From contig NZ_JACMYO010000008.1 of NCBI RefSeq assembly GCF_020889685.1, positions 23,358 through 87,357 on the forward strand: 64,000 nucleotides of DNA, written 5' to 3'. Positions 51,204 to 59,686 of the stretch are shown here, piece by piece. This DNA is from Bradyrhizobium oropedii (GTDB lineage: Bacteria > Pseudomonadota > Alphaproteobacteria > Rhizobiales > Xanthobacteraceae). Every line of letters starts with the position of its first letter. Positions within the stretch are counted from its first letter, which is position 1. The notes under the pieces are model-generated. The model had not been told where the DNA came from, did no database searches, and saw nothing but the letters and a program-made list of their open reading frames with translations. Made by a program: the position numbers and the translations under genes.

Positions 51204-52104
51204 TGGACAAGACCATCAACCAGAAAGCCTGGTTCCTGGTGCTGCCGGTGTTCCTGGTGGTCGCGTTCTCGGCGGTGCTGCCGCTGATGACGGTCGTGAA
51301 CTATTCGATGCAGGACACGTTCGGCAACAACCAGTTCTTCTGGAACGGCGTCGGCTGGTTCAAGGAGCTGCTCGATCCCTCGACTGATCTCGGCGGCCGC
51401 TTCCTGGCCTCGCTCGGCCGCAACCTGTTCTTCTCCGCCGTGATCCTCGCGATCGAGGTGCCGCTCGGCATCGTCGTTGCGCTGTCGATGCCGCGCGAGG
51501 GCTGGAGCGTTGCGGCCTGTCTCGTCATCCTCGCATTGCCGCTGCTGATTCCGTGGAACGTGGTCGGCACCATCTGGCAGATCTTCGGCCGGCCCGATAT
51601 CGGCCTGCTCGGCTATGTGCTGAATCATCTCGGCTTCAACTACAACTACGTCGCCAATGATGTCGACGCCTGGGTCACGGTCATCGTGATGGACGTCTGG
51701 CACTGGACCAGCCTCGTCGCGCTGCTCTGCTACGCCGGCCTGAAGTCAATCCCCGACGCCTACTACCAGGCGGCGCAGATCGACGGCGCGTCGCGCTGGG
51801 CGGTGTTCAAGGCGATCCAGTTGCCGAAGATGAACCGCGTGCTGCTGATTGCAGTGCTGTTGCGTTTCATGGACTCGTTCATGATCTACACCGAGCCGTT
51901 CGTGGTCACCGGCGGCGGTCCCGGAAATTCGACGACCTTCGTCTCGATCGAGCTCGTCAAGATCGCGCTCGGCCAGTTCGACCTCGGCAAGGCGGCCGCG
52001 CTGTCGCTGGCCTACAACCTGATCATCCTGATCGTCTGCTGGGTGTTCTACACCGTGATGACCAATGCCGGCTCCGAGCGTCCGGTCAAGGAAGGAGCGG
52101 CGTG

Positions 52105-52105
<1 letters not shown>
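51203..52105 (+). CDS. glpP: Glycerol ABC transporter permease GlpP
   Basis: A 300-residue inner-membrane permease of the MalF type with six helices. The cytoplasmic coupling loop contains AAQIDGASRWAVFKAIQLPK, the EAA motif (here Ala-Ala-Gln-Ile-Asp-Gly-Ala) that docks on the ATPases. It pairs with GlpQ. TGATG overlaps join it to glpT upstream and to glpQ downstream, indicating strict co-translation. Confidence 0.93.
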
Positions 52106-52911
<806 letters not shown>

Positions 52912-52920
52912 GAGGCGCTC

Positions 52921-53247
52921 ATGGACAGCATCGCATGGATGGCATGGACCTGGCCCACCGCGATCTTCTTCGTGCTGCTTGCCTGCACGCTCGGGATGAT
53001 GACCTGGCTCGCGATCGCCTATCCCGAAGCGGAGCGGGTCGGCGTGCTGCGCATTCCGACCACGCGCGGCGATCGTTTGTTCGTTTCGCTGGTGCTGGCG
53101 GCGGTGATCCACCTGGTGTGGATCGGCCTCGTCGGTACCGATCCGATCTTCGCTCTGCCGATTGGGGAGGGCGTTGAGATTTCGAGCCTGTGGCTCGGAA
53201 CGGTAATTTCGCTTCTTTCAGCCGTGGTGATCTTTCGCACCGTCTGA
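52921..53247 (+). CDS. glpU: Small membrane protein GlpU (DUF2160) of the glycerol transporter
   Basis: A 108-residue protein with three hydrophobic helices (about 10-33, 55-75 and 88-106). The motif WMAWTWPTAIFFVLLACTLG and the short loop YPEAERVGVLRIPTTRGDRL are typical of DUF2160 members. These are always found between the permease and binding-protein genes of glycerol ABC loci. The function is unknown; an accessory role at the permease is inferred from this fixed position. ATG at 52921 follows TAGGAGG. Confidence 0.88.
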   Translation: MDSIAWMAWTWPTAIFFVLLACTLGMMTWLAIAYPEAERVGVLRIPTTRGDRLFVSLVLAAVIHLVWIGLVGTDPIFALPIGEGVEISSLWLGTVISLLSAVVIFRTV

Positions 53248-53268
53248 GGAACGCGAAAAAGAGCAGAT

Positions 53269-53283
53269 CCGGGGTCTACCCGG
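53269..53283. other. Small intercistronic hairpin between glpU and glpV
   Basis: CCGGG (53269-53273) and CCCGG (53279-53283) flank a 5-nt loop in the 70-bp gap. Such structures ahead of a binding-protein gene often stabilise or separate its transcript, which is usually needed in excess over the permeases. The stem is short, so support is modest. Confidence 0.35.
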
Positions 53284-53317
53284 GCCTGGATTTAGTCGCT
53301 GCAACCGGAGGAATCTA

Positions 53318-55099
53318 ATGCGACATTTACGAATGACTAAAGATAGTCTTTTGACGATGACCAGCGCGCTCGCGCTCGTCGCAGCATCGGTCACTCTTGT
53401 CGCGCCGGCCCGCGCCGACGAGGCGGCCGCGAAGAAGTGGATCGACAGCGAATTCCAGCCGTCGACCCTCTCCAAGGACGACCAGATGAAGGAGATGCAG
53501 TGGTTCATCAAGGCCGCTGCCCCCTTCAAGGGTATGGAGATCAACGTCGTTTCCGAAACCCTCACCACGCACGAGTACGAATCCCGCACGCTCGCCAAGG
53601 CGTTCGAGGAGATCACCGGCATCAAGGTCAAGCACGACATCATCCAGGAAGGTGACGTCGTCGAAAAGATCCAGACCCAGATGCAGTCCGGCAAGAACGT
53701 CTATGACGGCTGGATCAACGACTCCGACTTCATCGGCACCCACTTCCGCTATGGCCAGGCCGTCGACCTGACCGAGTGGATGAAGGGCGAAGCCAAGGAC
53801 GTCACCGATCCGATGCTCGACGTCGACGACTTCATCGGCAAGTCGTTCACCACGGCACCGAACGGTCACCTCTACCAGCTGCCCGACCAGCAGTTCGCGA
53901 ACCTCTATTGGTTCCGCTACGACTGGTTCACCAACCCGGAATACAAGGCCAAGTTCAAGGCCAAGTATGGCTATGATCTCGGCGTGCCCGTGAACTGGTC
54001 GGCCTATGAAGATATCGCCGACTTCTTCACCAACGACGTCAAGGAGATCAACGGCGTCAAGGTCTACGGCCATATGGACTATGGCAAGAAGGACCCCTCG
54101 CTCGGCTGGCGTTTCACCGACGCGTGGCTGTCGATGGCCGGCAACGGCGACAAGGGCCTCCCGAACGGCCTGCCGGTCGACGAATGGGGCATCCGCATGG
54201 AAGGCTGCCGTCCGGTCGGCTCGTCGGTCGAGCGTGGCGGCGACGTCAACGGCCCGGCGTCGGTCTATTCGATCGTCAAATATCTCGACTGGATGAAGAA
54301 GTATGCTCCGCCGCAGGCACAGGGCATGACCTTCTCCGAGTCGGGGCCGGTGCCTTCGCAGGGCAACATCGCCCAGCAGATATTCTGGTACACCGCCTTC
54401 ACCGCCGACATGGTGAAGCCCGGCCTGCCCGTAATGAACGCGGACGGTACGCCGAAGTGGCGTATGGCTCCGTCGCCGCACGGCTCGTACTGGAAGGACG
54501 GCATGAAGCTCGGCTACCAGGACGTGGGTTCGGCCACGCTCCTGAAGTCGACCCCGGTCGACCGCCGCAAGGCGGCGTGGCTCTACCTGCAGTTCATCGT
54601 CTCCAAGACGACGAGCCTGAAGAAGAGCCAGGTCGGTCTCACCTTCATTCGTGAATCCGACATCTGGGACAAGTCGTTCACCGAGCGCGCGCCGAAGCTC
54701 GGCGGTCTGATCGAGTTCTACCGCTCGCCGGCGCGCGTGCAGTGGACCCCGACCGGCAACAACGTGCCTGACTATCCGAAGCTGGCTCAGCTGTGGTGGC
54801 AGAACATCGGCGATGCGTCGTCCGGTGCGAAGACGCCGCAAGCTGCGATGGACGCGCTCGCCGCGGCCCAGGATTCGGTGATGGAGCGTCTTGAGAAGTC
54901 CGGTGTGCAGGGCGCCTGCGGACCGAAGCTGAACAAGAAGGAAACCGCCGAGTACTGGTTCGCCAAGTCGGCGAAGGACGGCAACATTGCGCCGCAGCGC
55001 AAGCTTGCCAACGAAAAGCCGAAGGGCGAGACGGTCGACTACGACACGCTGATCAAGTCGTGGCCGGCGACCCCGCCCAAGCGCGCCGAAGCGAAGTAA
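53318..55099 (+). CDS. glpV: Glycerol ABC transporter substrate-binding protein GlpV
   Basis: A 593-residue periplasmic binding protein, long for the extracellular solute-binding family 1 but normal for this glycerol system. A signal peptide (DSLLTMTSALALVAASVTLV, cleavage at ARADEAA near residue 32) is followed by two lobes with QEGDVVEKIQTQMQSGKNVY and GHLYQLPDQQFANLYWFRYD. It captures glycerol and delivers it to GlpPQ. ATG at 53318 follows GGAGG. It is the last gene of the operon and is followed by a strong terminator. The codon use is noticeably skewed to C-ending codons, as in highly expressed genes. Confidence 0.95.
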   Translation: MRHLRMTKDSLLTMTSALALVAASVTLVAPARADEAAAKKWIDSEFQPSTLSKDDQMKEMQWFIKAAAPFKGMEINVVSETLTTHEYESRTLAKAFEEITGIKVKHDIIQEGDVVEKIQTQMQSGKNVYDGWINDSDFIGTHFRYGQAVDLTEWMKGEAKDVTDPMLDVDDFIGKSFTTAPNGHLYQLPDQQFANLYWFRYDWFTNPEYKAKFKAKYGYDLGVPVNWSAYEDIADFFTNDVKEINGVKVYGHMDYGKKDPSLGWRFTDAWLSMAGNGDKGLPNGLPVDEWGIRMEGCRPVGSSVERGGDVNGPASVYSIVKYLDWMKKYAPPQAQGMTFSESGPVPSQGNIAQQIFWYTAFTADMVKPGLPVMNADGTPKWRMAPSPHGSYWKDGMKLGYQDVGSATLLKSTPVDRRKAAWLYLQFIVSKTTSLKKSQVGLTFIRESDIWDKSFTERAPKLGGLIEFYRSPARVQWTPTGNNVPDYPKLAQLWWQNIGDASSGAKTPQAAMDALAAAQDSVMERLEKSGVQGACGPKLNKKETAEYWFAKSAKDGNIAPQRKLANEKPKGETVDYDTLIKSWPATPPKRAEAK

Positions 55100-55139
55100 G
55101 TCGGTAAGGCGTACCAGCCCACGCCATCCGCAAAACTGC

Positions 55140-55170
55140 AAAAGGCCGGGAGCAATCCCGGCCTTTTTTT
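55140..55170 (+). terminator. Intrinsic terminator of the glycerol operon
   Basis: AAAAGGCCGGGA (55140-55151) and TCCCGGCCTTTT (55156-55167) enclose the GNRA tetraloop GCAA, followed by a run of T to 55170. It lies 40 bp after glpV. A near-identical hairpin follows the MarR gene at 59518. Confidence 0.92.
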
Positions 55171-55306
55171 GCTTACGCCGTCACTGAGGTGCGCGCGCCG
55201 AATCGCGTCAGCTTCTGCCGTTGCCGAAGCCTCGCGTGCGAGTTTCCGATCGGATGCTACTCATAGAGTGTAGACCCATCGTCATCACACTTGATGTGCT
55301 TCGCTC

Positions 55307-55411
55307 ATGTCGAAAAGGGGACGAATCGCGCTTGGCAAACGAATCCGCGAGCTGCGGATGACGCAGTCACTCTCGCAAGAGGAGTTGGCCGGTCGTGCGG
55401 GCCTAACGTAG
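55307..55411 (+). pseudogene. Truncated Xre/controller-type regulator (restriction-modification remnant)
   Basis: Only 34 codons remain: MSKRGRIALGKRIRELRMTQ, then SLSQEELAGRAGL, then a stop. This is the first half of a helix-turn-helix domain of the type found in controller (C) proteins of restriction-modification systems. It breaks exactly where the recognition helix should follow (GLxRxYI). The break coincides with the end of the methyltransferase fragment on the other strand. A small palindrome ACTCATAGAGT (55259-55269) upstream could be what is left of a C-box. Confidence 0.65.
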
Positions 55412-55677
55412 CCTAGATTTAGCCACAACGAGCCCGCCGGCTTGGCCAAGCGATAGCTTTTTGCGATCCAATCGGCCATCCAATCTCGATACTTCTCGGT
55501 GGTCATATGCGATTCATAGGCCTTACCGATGTTGTAGGGTGGGGACGTAACGATCTGATCAACGCACTCAGCAGGGAGCAAGTCCATAAGCTCTAGTGCG
55601 TCGCCGTGATACAGCAACAACGTCTCATCTTCGTACGCTGGTCGCCCAAGCGCTGCTTTAATATCGTCAAGCTGCAT
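55402..55677 (-). pseudogene. Truncated DNA methyltransferase (restriction-modification remnant)
   Basis: About 92 residues are recognisable: MQLDDIKAALGRPAYEDETL, LLYHGDALELMDLLPAECVD, and the catalytic motif QIVTSPPYNIG (Ser45-Pro-Pro-Tyr48), then KPAGSLWLNLGYV. This is the N-terminal part of a beta-class N4/N6 adenine or cytosine methyltransferase. After Gly-Tyr-Val the reading frame runs into the antisense of the controller-gene fragment (RPARPANSS), so the target-recognition region and the SAM-binding motif are lost. The frame stays open to 55285 but is not functional. Confidence 0.72.
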
Positions 55678-56093
55678 CTTGCTAGGTCTCTCAATCACAA
55701 GGAAGGGGGAACGCGCGGGGCACCGGACGTCAAACTTATCAGCTGACAAACGCCCGACTAAGCGCCTGATCGCAGCATTTTCCGAATCCAGCAATATCAT
55801 GGAACTTCAAGTCAGAGGAAGGCCTTCTCCGAATCGAGGCAATATCGCTGTCACGGTCGACATAGTGAAGCCGGGTATTGCCTGATAATGCGAGCGCTAC
55901 GCGGACGTAGACCGCAAAGGCGGGGAGTAATCTTGGCCTTTTTGCTGTCTCGACCACTGTATCCTGAATTCACGGTCTGCCGCGCCCGGCCTGCAGCACG
56001 ATCGGGAAGAGTGGAGACCGGCTCACGATTGTGCTCAAATGAAGCGATGAGGTCATCAGGCGCCGTCATCGCGTCATGATCCCGGAGTTCGCC
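55678..56093. other. AT-richer unassigned region beside the restriction-modification scar
   Basis: The base composition is visibly poorer in GC than the flanks. A minus-strand open frame at 55739-55957 (72 codons) ends GFGKCCDQALSRAFVS and starts within the flanking DNA. It matches no family I recognise and may be the end of another lost gene of the same island. No repeat, integrase or att-like duplication is visible. Confidence 0.4.
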
Positions 56094-56804
56094 ATGCGCA
56101 TGATCTTTCGCTGCGATCCGCGGCTTGCCGAGCATCTGCCGCGGCCGTTCCCGGCACGCAGCGCGCTGCCCGATTGGCTGCGTGCGATGCCCGCGAAGGC
56201 GCATTCCGACATCCACGACCGCGAGATCCGCACGATCAAGCAATGCCCGCCCTTTGTCGATGCGATGGCCCATGGCGTCATGATCCCGCTGCCCTGCGAT
56301 GTCAGGGTCGAGCGCGGCGCATTCGCCTGGGACTGGGATATTCCGGAGCCCGCAACACAGGGCCATCCGCGCGCGCCGCTCAGCTTCCATCCCGTCGCGC
56401 AATTGGCCGGCGCGCCTTTCGCCAACGGGCAGGCCGCGCTGAAATTCAACAGCTTCTGGACCATCGAGCTCGAGCCGGGCTGGTCGCTGTTCGCGACCCA
56501 TCCGGTCAATCGCGACGACCTGCCGTTCCGCCTGATTTCGGGGCTGGTCGACGCCGACCGGTTTCACGACGGCGGGATCAATTTCCCGGCGGTCTGGACC
56601 CAGCCCGATTTTGCCGGCGTGTTGCCGAAAGGGACGCCGGTCGCGCAATGCTTCGCCGTGCCGCGCGAGGCCCCCGAACTGACATTCGAGGCCTTCGACG
56701 ACGCGCACCGCGAAGCCTATTCGAAGGTCGTCGGCGAGGTGCTCGCTGCGCCCAATGTCTATCGCAAGCATTTCCGCGCCAAGCGCGGGCGGCTAACCAC
56801 CTAA
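56094..56804 (+). CDS. Conserved protein of unknown function (DUF6065-like)
   Basis: A 236-residue soluble protein. It contains DWLRAMPAKAHSDIHDREIR near the start, then TIKQCPPFVDAMAHGVMIPL, LKFNSFWTIELEPGWSLFAT and HPVNRDDLPFRLISGLVDAD. This resembles a family of phage-related or cyanobactin-neighbour proteins recorded as DUF6065, with a beta-sandwich look and many aromatic residues. The biochemical role is unknown. An ATG at 56076 is possible; ATG at 56094 follows GGAG. It converges with the TPR gene. Confidence 0.75.
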   Translation: MRMIFRCDPRLAEHLPRPFPARSALPDWLRAMPAKAHSDIHDREIRTIKQCPPFVDAMAHGVMIPLPCDVRVERGAFAWDWDIPEPATQGHPRAPLSFHPVAQLAGAPFANGQAALKFNSFWTIELEPGWSLFATHPVNRDDLPFRLISGLVDADRFHDGGINFPAVWTQPDFAGVLPKGTPVAQCFAVPREAPELTFEAFDDAHREAYSKVVGEVLAAPNVYRKHFRAKRGRLTT

Positions 56805-56840
56805 AGCGCGATGAGATTGGGTTGAATCGTCATCGCGCTT
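56804..56840. repeat. AAGCGCGATGA palindrome between convergent genes
   Basis: AAGCGCGATGA (56804-56814) and TCATCGCGCTT (56830-56840) are perfect 11-bp arms with a 15-nt loop. It overlaps the last codon of the unknown protein gene and touches the TPR stop codon. It is likely the end of both transcripts. Confidence 0.7.
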
Positions 56841-57709
56841 CAGCCTTTTGTTGGCGCATGATCGTTTCGGAAAACCGCTTCGCTCTTTTCCGGATCATGC
56901 TCTAGCGCCGCGCGCAGCGCGCGCTCGTCGAGCCACAGGCGGCCGTGCGGGGCGGAGGTCAGCGCCATCGCGATCGATCCGAACAATTGTGGACGCAAGG
57001 CATAGGCGCGCGCGAAGGCCTGCATCGCGGCGTCGGGCTCGCCGCTTTCCTGCAGCACGATCCCCAGATTGAGGGCCGCTTCGGCGTAATCCGGCCTGAT
57101 CTCGATCGCCTTGCGATAGGCGCATGCAGCGCCGTCATGGTCGCGCAGATCCTGCCTTGCGACGCCGAGGTCGAACCACACCGAGGCGGGCGCCGCGCTC
57201 GCAGTCGCGCGCTCGAGCAGGCGGGCGGCACCCGCGAGGTCGCCGTCCTCCCAGGCCATCCGGCCGAGCCGTGCACTGGCTTCCTGATGCTCCGGGACGG
57301 CCTTGCGGATCGCCTCCCAGGCCTCGCGCGCTTGTGCCTTGCGGCCGGCCAGCTCCAGCGTGCGCGCCTTCTCGACGAAGGCATCGCGGTGCGGCTTGAG
57401 TGCGATGACGCGGTCGAGATGCGTCAGCGCCGCATCGAATTCGCCGCCGCTGCGCGCGAGGCGGGCGGCGAGCAGCCGCGCCGCGGCGTTGTCGGGGCGC
57501 CGGGCCAGGCTGGTCTCGACATGTTTGCGGGCCGGCGCGATCTCGCCTTTGGCGAACAGCACCGCGGCCAGCAGATGGCTCAGCATCGGCTCGCCGGGCT
57601 GGCGTGCGAGGCCGTGCTCGCAGAGCTCGATCGCCTCGCCATGCCGCCCGGCATTGAAGGCCGTAGTGGCGCGTCGAACGATATCCTCGGCGTTGTCCTG
57701 CTTTATCAC
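56840..57709 (-). CDS. Tetratricopeptide-repeat protein
   Basis: A 289-residue protein made of about seven TPR-like helical pairs: EDIVRRATTAFNAGRHGEAI, LLAAVLFAKGEIAPARKHVE, FDAALTHLDRVIALKPHRD, and, clearest, YRKAIEIRPDYAEAALNLGI then VLQESGEPDAAMQAFARAYA. It is a protein-interaction scaffold with no signal peptide. The last 15 or so residues (EHDPEKSEAVFRNDHAPTKG region) are encoded by the AGCATGATCCGG repeat. GTG at 57709 has a weak ribosome binding site. No function can be assigned. Confidence 0.82.
   Translation of the reverse strand: MIKQDNAEDIVRRATTAFNAGRHGEAIELCEHGLARQPGEPMLSHLLAAVLFAKGEIAPARKHVETSLARRPDNAAARLLAARLARSGGEFDAALTHLDRVIALKPHRDAFVEKARTLELAGRKAQAREAWEAIRKAVPEHQEASARLGRMAWEDGDLAGAARLLERATASAAPASVWFDLGVARQDLRDHDGAACAYRKAIEIRPDYAEAALNLGIVLQESGEPDAAMQAFARAYALRPQLFGSIAMALTSAPHGRLWLDERALRAALEHDPEKSEAVFRNDHAPTKG
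56856..56902. repeat. AGCATGATCCGGAAAAG repeat, copy 2 (coding)
   Basis: On the minus strand it reads AGCATGATCCGGAAAAGAGC, then GAAGCGGTTTTCCGAAACGA, then TCATGC, closely matching the copy at 46193. Here it lies inside the 3' end of the TPR gene. Confidence 0.75.
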
Positions 57710-57778
57710 GTGCGTGAGCGTCTTCGGTCCAATTCGTTACGGTCCATGCTATGCGGCGCCGGAAGTCATGACCAGTGC

Positions 57779-58948
57779 TTACCGCGCTGCGTTGCTGCCG
57801 GCAGCCGTGCGCATCTGCATGTAGGCCTGGTGGTGCGCCAGCGTGAGTTCCTGGCTGATATGCGACAGCTCGATCGCGGCGGCTTCGGCGGCCTCGCCGG
57901 CGGGTTCGGCGACGCGCACGAACATCTCCGTCTCGTAAGCGCGGACGGCTTCGCGCCAATCGGACGATCCCGTCAGATGCTCGGCCAGCTCCGCAGCGTC
58001 CAGCATCGCGGCGTTGACGCCTTCGCCGCCGAATGGCGACATCAGATGCGCGGCGTCACCGAGCAGGGTGATGCCGGCGCGGTTGGTCCAATAATGCCCG
58101 ACCGGCAGCGCGTGGATCGGCCGGAGCGCGAATAGATCATTGCTGGCGCGGATCAGGTCGAGCAGGGCATCGGCCCAGCCGGCGAATTCGCCGAGCAGCG
58201 CGTCGCGCAGCGCGGACGGCGAGGCGACGTCGAACCGCCGCTGGGCCCATTCGACGGGCACGCGGAAGATCGCATAGCCGCGCAGATGGGCGTTGCCGTT
58301 GCGCAGGACCATCAGGCTGCGGCCGGTGCTCTCTGCGCCCATCTTGCCGCGGCCGACCAGCTGCGACAGTGCGGGGTGGCGTGTGTCGACCGCGTCGATG
58401 CCGAATTCGATGAAGGTCAGCCCGCTATATTGCGGCTGATAGCGCGAGACCAGCGGCCGCACCCGCGACCACGCGCCGTCGGCGCCGATCACGAGATCGA
58501 ACGGCCCTTCGCGCGAATTGTCGAAGACGAGATCGTAACGGCCGTCATCCCGCGGCGCGACCTCGAGCAAGGCGCGGCCCCAGGCGACGGCATCCGGCGG
58601 CAGGGATTGCAGCAGCAGGTCGCGAAGCGCGGTGCGGTCGACCTCCGGACGGTCGCCGGTCATGTCGTCATCCGCCAGCAGCAACCGGCCGTCGCTCGTG
58701 TAGAGCCGGCTGCCCTGGTCCTCGTAACGTGCGATGCGCCGGAAGCCATCGGTGAGCCCGGCGCGCGCCAGGGCGAGCTGGCCGCTCTCGGCGTGCAGGT
58801 CGAGCGTGCCGCCTTGCGGCCGCTCCATTGCCGAGCTTTCTTGCTCGAACAGGCTGGCCTTGACGCCGGCAACATGCAGCAGCCGGGCGAGCGTCAGGCC
58901 ACCGGGGCCGGCGCCGACGATGCCAATGCGAATTGGATTGCAACTCAT
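57779..58948 (-). CDS. TetX-like FAD-dependent monooxygenase
   Basis: A 389-residue class A flavoprotein monooxygenase. It has the N-terminal GIVGAGPGGLTLARLLHVAG Rossmann motif and the TetX-like block RPQGGTLDLHAESGQLALAR (residues about 43-62). The DRTALRDLLLQSLP segment and the C-terminal FAD motif LLGDAAHLMSPFGGEGVNAA follow. The order and wording of these blocks fit TetX (tetracycline destructase) better than generic salicylate hydroxylases. The natural substrate is unknown and resistance is not implied. ATG at 58975 exists but lies in the operator; ATG at 58948 gives the standard start. It is divergent from a MarR gene. Confidence 0.85.
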   Translation of the reverse strand: MSCNPIRIGIVGAGPGGLTLARLLHVAGVKASLFEQESSAMERPQGGTLDLHAESGQLALARAGLTDGFRRIARYEDQGSRLYTSDGRLLLADDDMTGDRPEVDRTALRDLLLQSLPPDAVAWGRALLEVAPRDDGRYDLVFDNSREGPFDLVIGADGAWSRVRPLVSRYQPQYSGLTFIEFGIDAVDTRHPALSQLVGRGKMGAESTGRSLMVLRNGNAHLRGYAIFRVPVEWAQRRFDVASPSALRDALLGEFAGWADALLDLIRASNDLFALRPIHALPVGHYWTNRAGITLLGDAAHLMSPFGGEGVNAAMLDAAELAEHLTGSSDWREAVRAYETEMFVRVAEPAGEAAEAAAIELSHISQELTLAHHQAYMQMRTAAGSNAAR

Positions 58949-58973
58949 GGACGCCACGCTCACAACAGGATAC

Positions 58974-59006
58974 ATAGGGGCCTATCTAGTATAAATAGGG
59001 ACCTAT
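58974..59006. promoter_or_regulatory. Tandem MarR operators between divergent genes
   Basis: ATAGGGGCCTAT (58974-58985) and ATAGGGACCTAT (58995-59006) share the palindrome ATAGG-NN-CCTAT. Their centres are 21 bp apart, two helical turns, so two regulator dimers would sit on the same DNA face. The site lies 26 bp from the monooxygenase start and 16 bp from the marR start. Confidence 0.75.
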
Positions 59007-59021
59007 GTAAATGGTGGGATC

Positions 59022-59495
59022 GTGACCGATTGGGAACTGTTCGATCGTCCTGCGCCGCTGGTCAACATGGCCTCGCGCAGCTTCCTGCGGATCGGGGAGC
59101 GGCGGGTGAAGCCGTACGGCTTCAGCATCGGCCAGTTGCCGGTGCTCTATCTGCTGCGTGACGGCAAGGCGATGTCGCAGCGCGATCTTGCCCGCGCCGC
59201 GAAGGTCGAGCAGCCATCGATGGCGCAAATCCTGGCGCGGATGGAGCGCGACGGCCTGATCCAGCGCACGCCGATGCCGGGCGACGGCCGCAGCCAGCAG
59301 GTTTCGTTGACCAAGGCGGCCAGGACGAAATTGCCGGCTGCTCGCAAGGCGCTTCACCGCAATCAGGATCAGGCGCTCGCCGGCTTCAACGCGGCCGAAG
59401 CCGCAACGCTGCTCGACCTGCTGCGGCGGCTCAATCGAAACCTCGATCGTATGGTGGCGGAAGAGGTTGAGAGTAACGAGACCGTGGACGCATAA
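59022..59495 (+). CDS. MarR family transcriptional regulator
   Basis: A 157-residue winged-helix regulator. Residues about 55-105 hold AMSQRDLARAAKVEQPSMAQ, then ILARMERDGLIQRTPMPGDG with the wing RSQQVSLTKAA. The flanking helices form the dimer interface. GTG at 59022 is the only good start. It is divergent from the TetX-like gene and probably represses both that gene and itself through the tandem operators, being released by a small aromatic or drug-like ligand. An intrinsic terminator follows. Confidence 0.93.
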   Translation: MTDWELFDRPAPLVNMASRSFLRIGERRVKPYGFSIGQLPVLYLLRDGKAMSQRDLARAAKVEQPSMAQILARMERDGLIQRTPMPGDGRSQQVSLTKAARTKLPAARKALHRNQDQALAGFNAAEAATLLDLLRRLNRNLDRMVAEEVESNETVDA

Positions 59496-59517
59496 AAGCG
59501 CCAACGGCACAATAAGC

Positions 59518-59545
59518 AAAGGCCGGGAGCGATCCCGGCCTTTTT
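59518..59545 (+). terminator. Intrinsic terminator of the marR gene
   Basis: AAAGGCCGGGA (59518-59528) and TCCCGGCCTTT (59533-59543) enclose the GNRA tetraloop GCGA, followed by T residues. It lies 23 bp after the stop. It is the same design as the terminator at 55140. Confidence 0.9.
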
Positions 59546-59570
59546 AATCGCTATCGCAACATTCTCTTCT

Positions 59571-59675
59571 GTCATTCCGGCGCGCGCGAAGCGCGAGCCC
59601 GGAATCCATCCAGACGCGCATGATGCGGATCAATGGATTCCGGGTCTGCGCCTGGCGGCGCATTCCGCAATGACG
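59571..59675. repeat. Intergenic palindromic repeat, CGTCATTCCGG family, copy 4
   Basis: GTCATTCCGGCGCGCGCGAAGC at the left and GCGCATTCCGCAATGACG at the right are mostly complementary, with an inner CCCGGAATCCATC / ATGGATTCCGGG pair. It lies between the marR terminator and the old yellow enzyme gene (12 bp after the repeat). Confidence 0.82.
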
Positions 59676-59686
59676 ATGTGGAGAGG

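Noticed and set aside
53327..55141. Minus-strand open frame of 604 codons opposite glpV
   Set aside because: Antisense shadow of the binding-protein gene; composition is an artefact of third-position C bias in glpV, and the glpV signal peptide and family match are decisive.
55739..55957. 72-codon minus-strand frame beside the restriction-modification scar as a real gene
   Set aside because: No ribosome binding site or family; could be the end of a lost gene but cannot be supported as a functional one.
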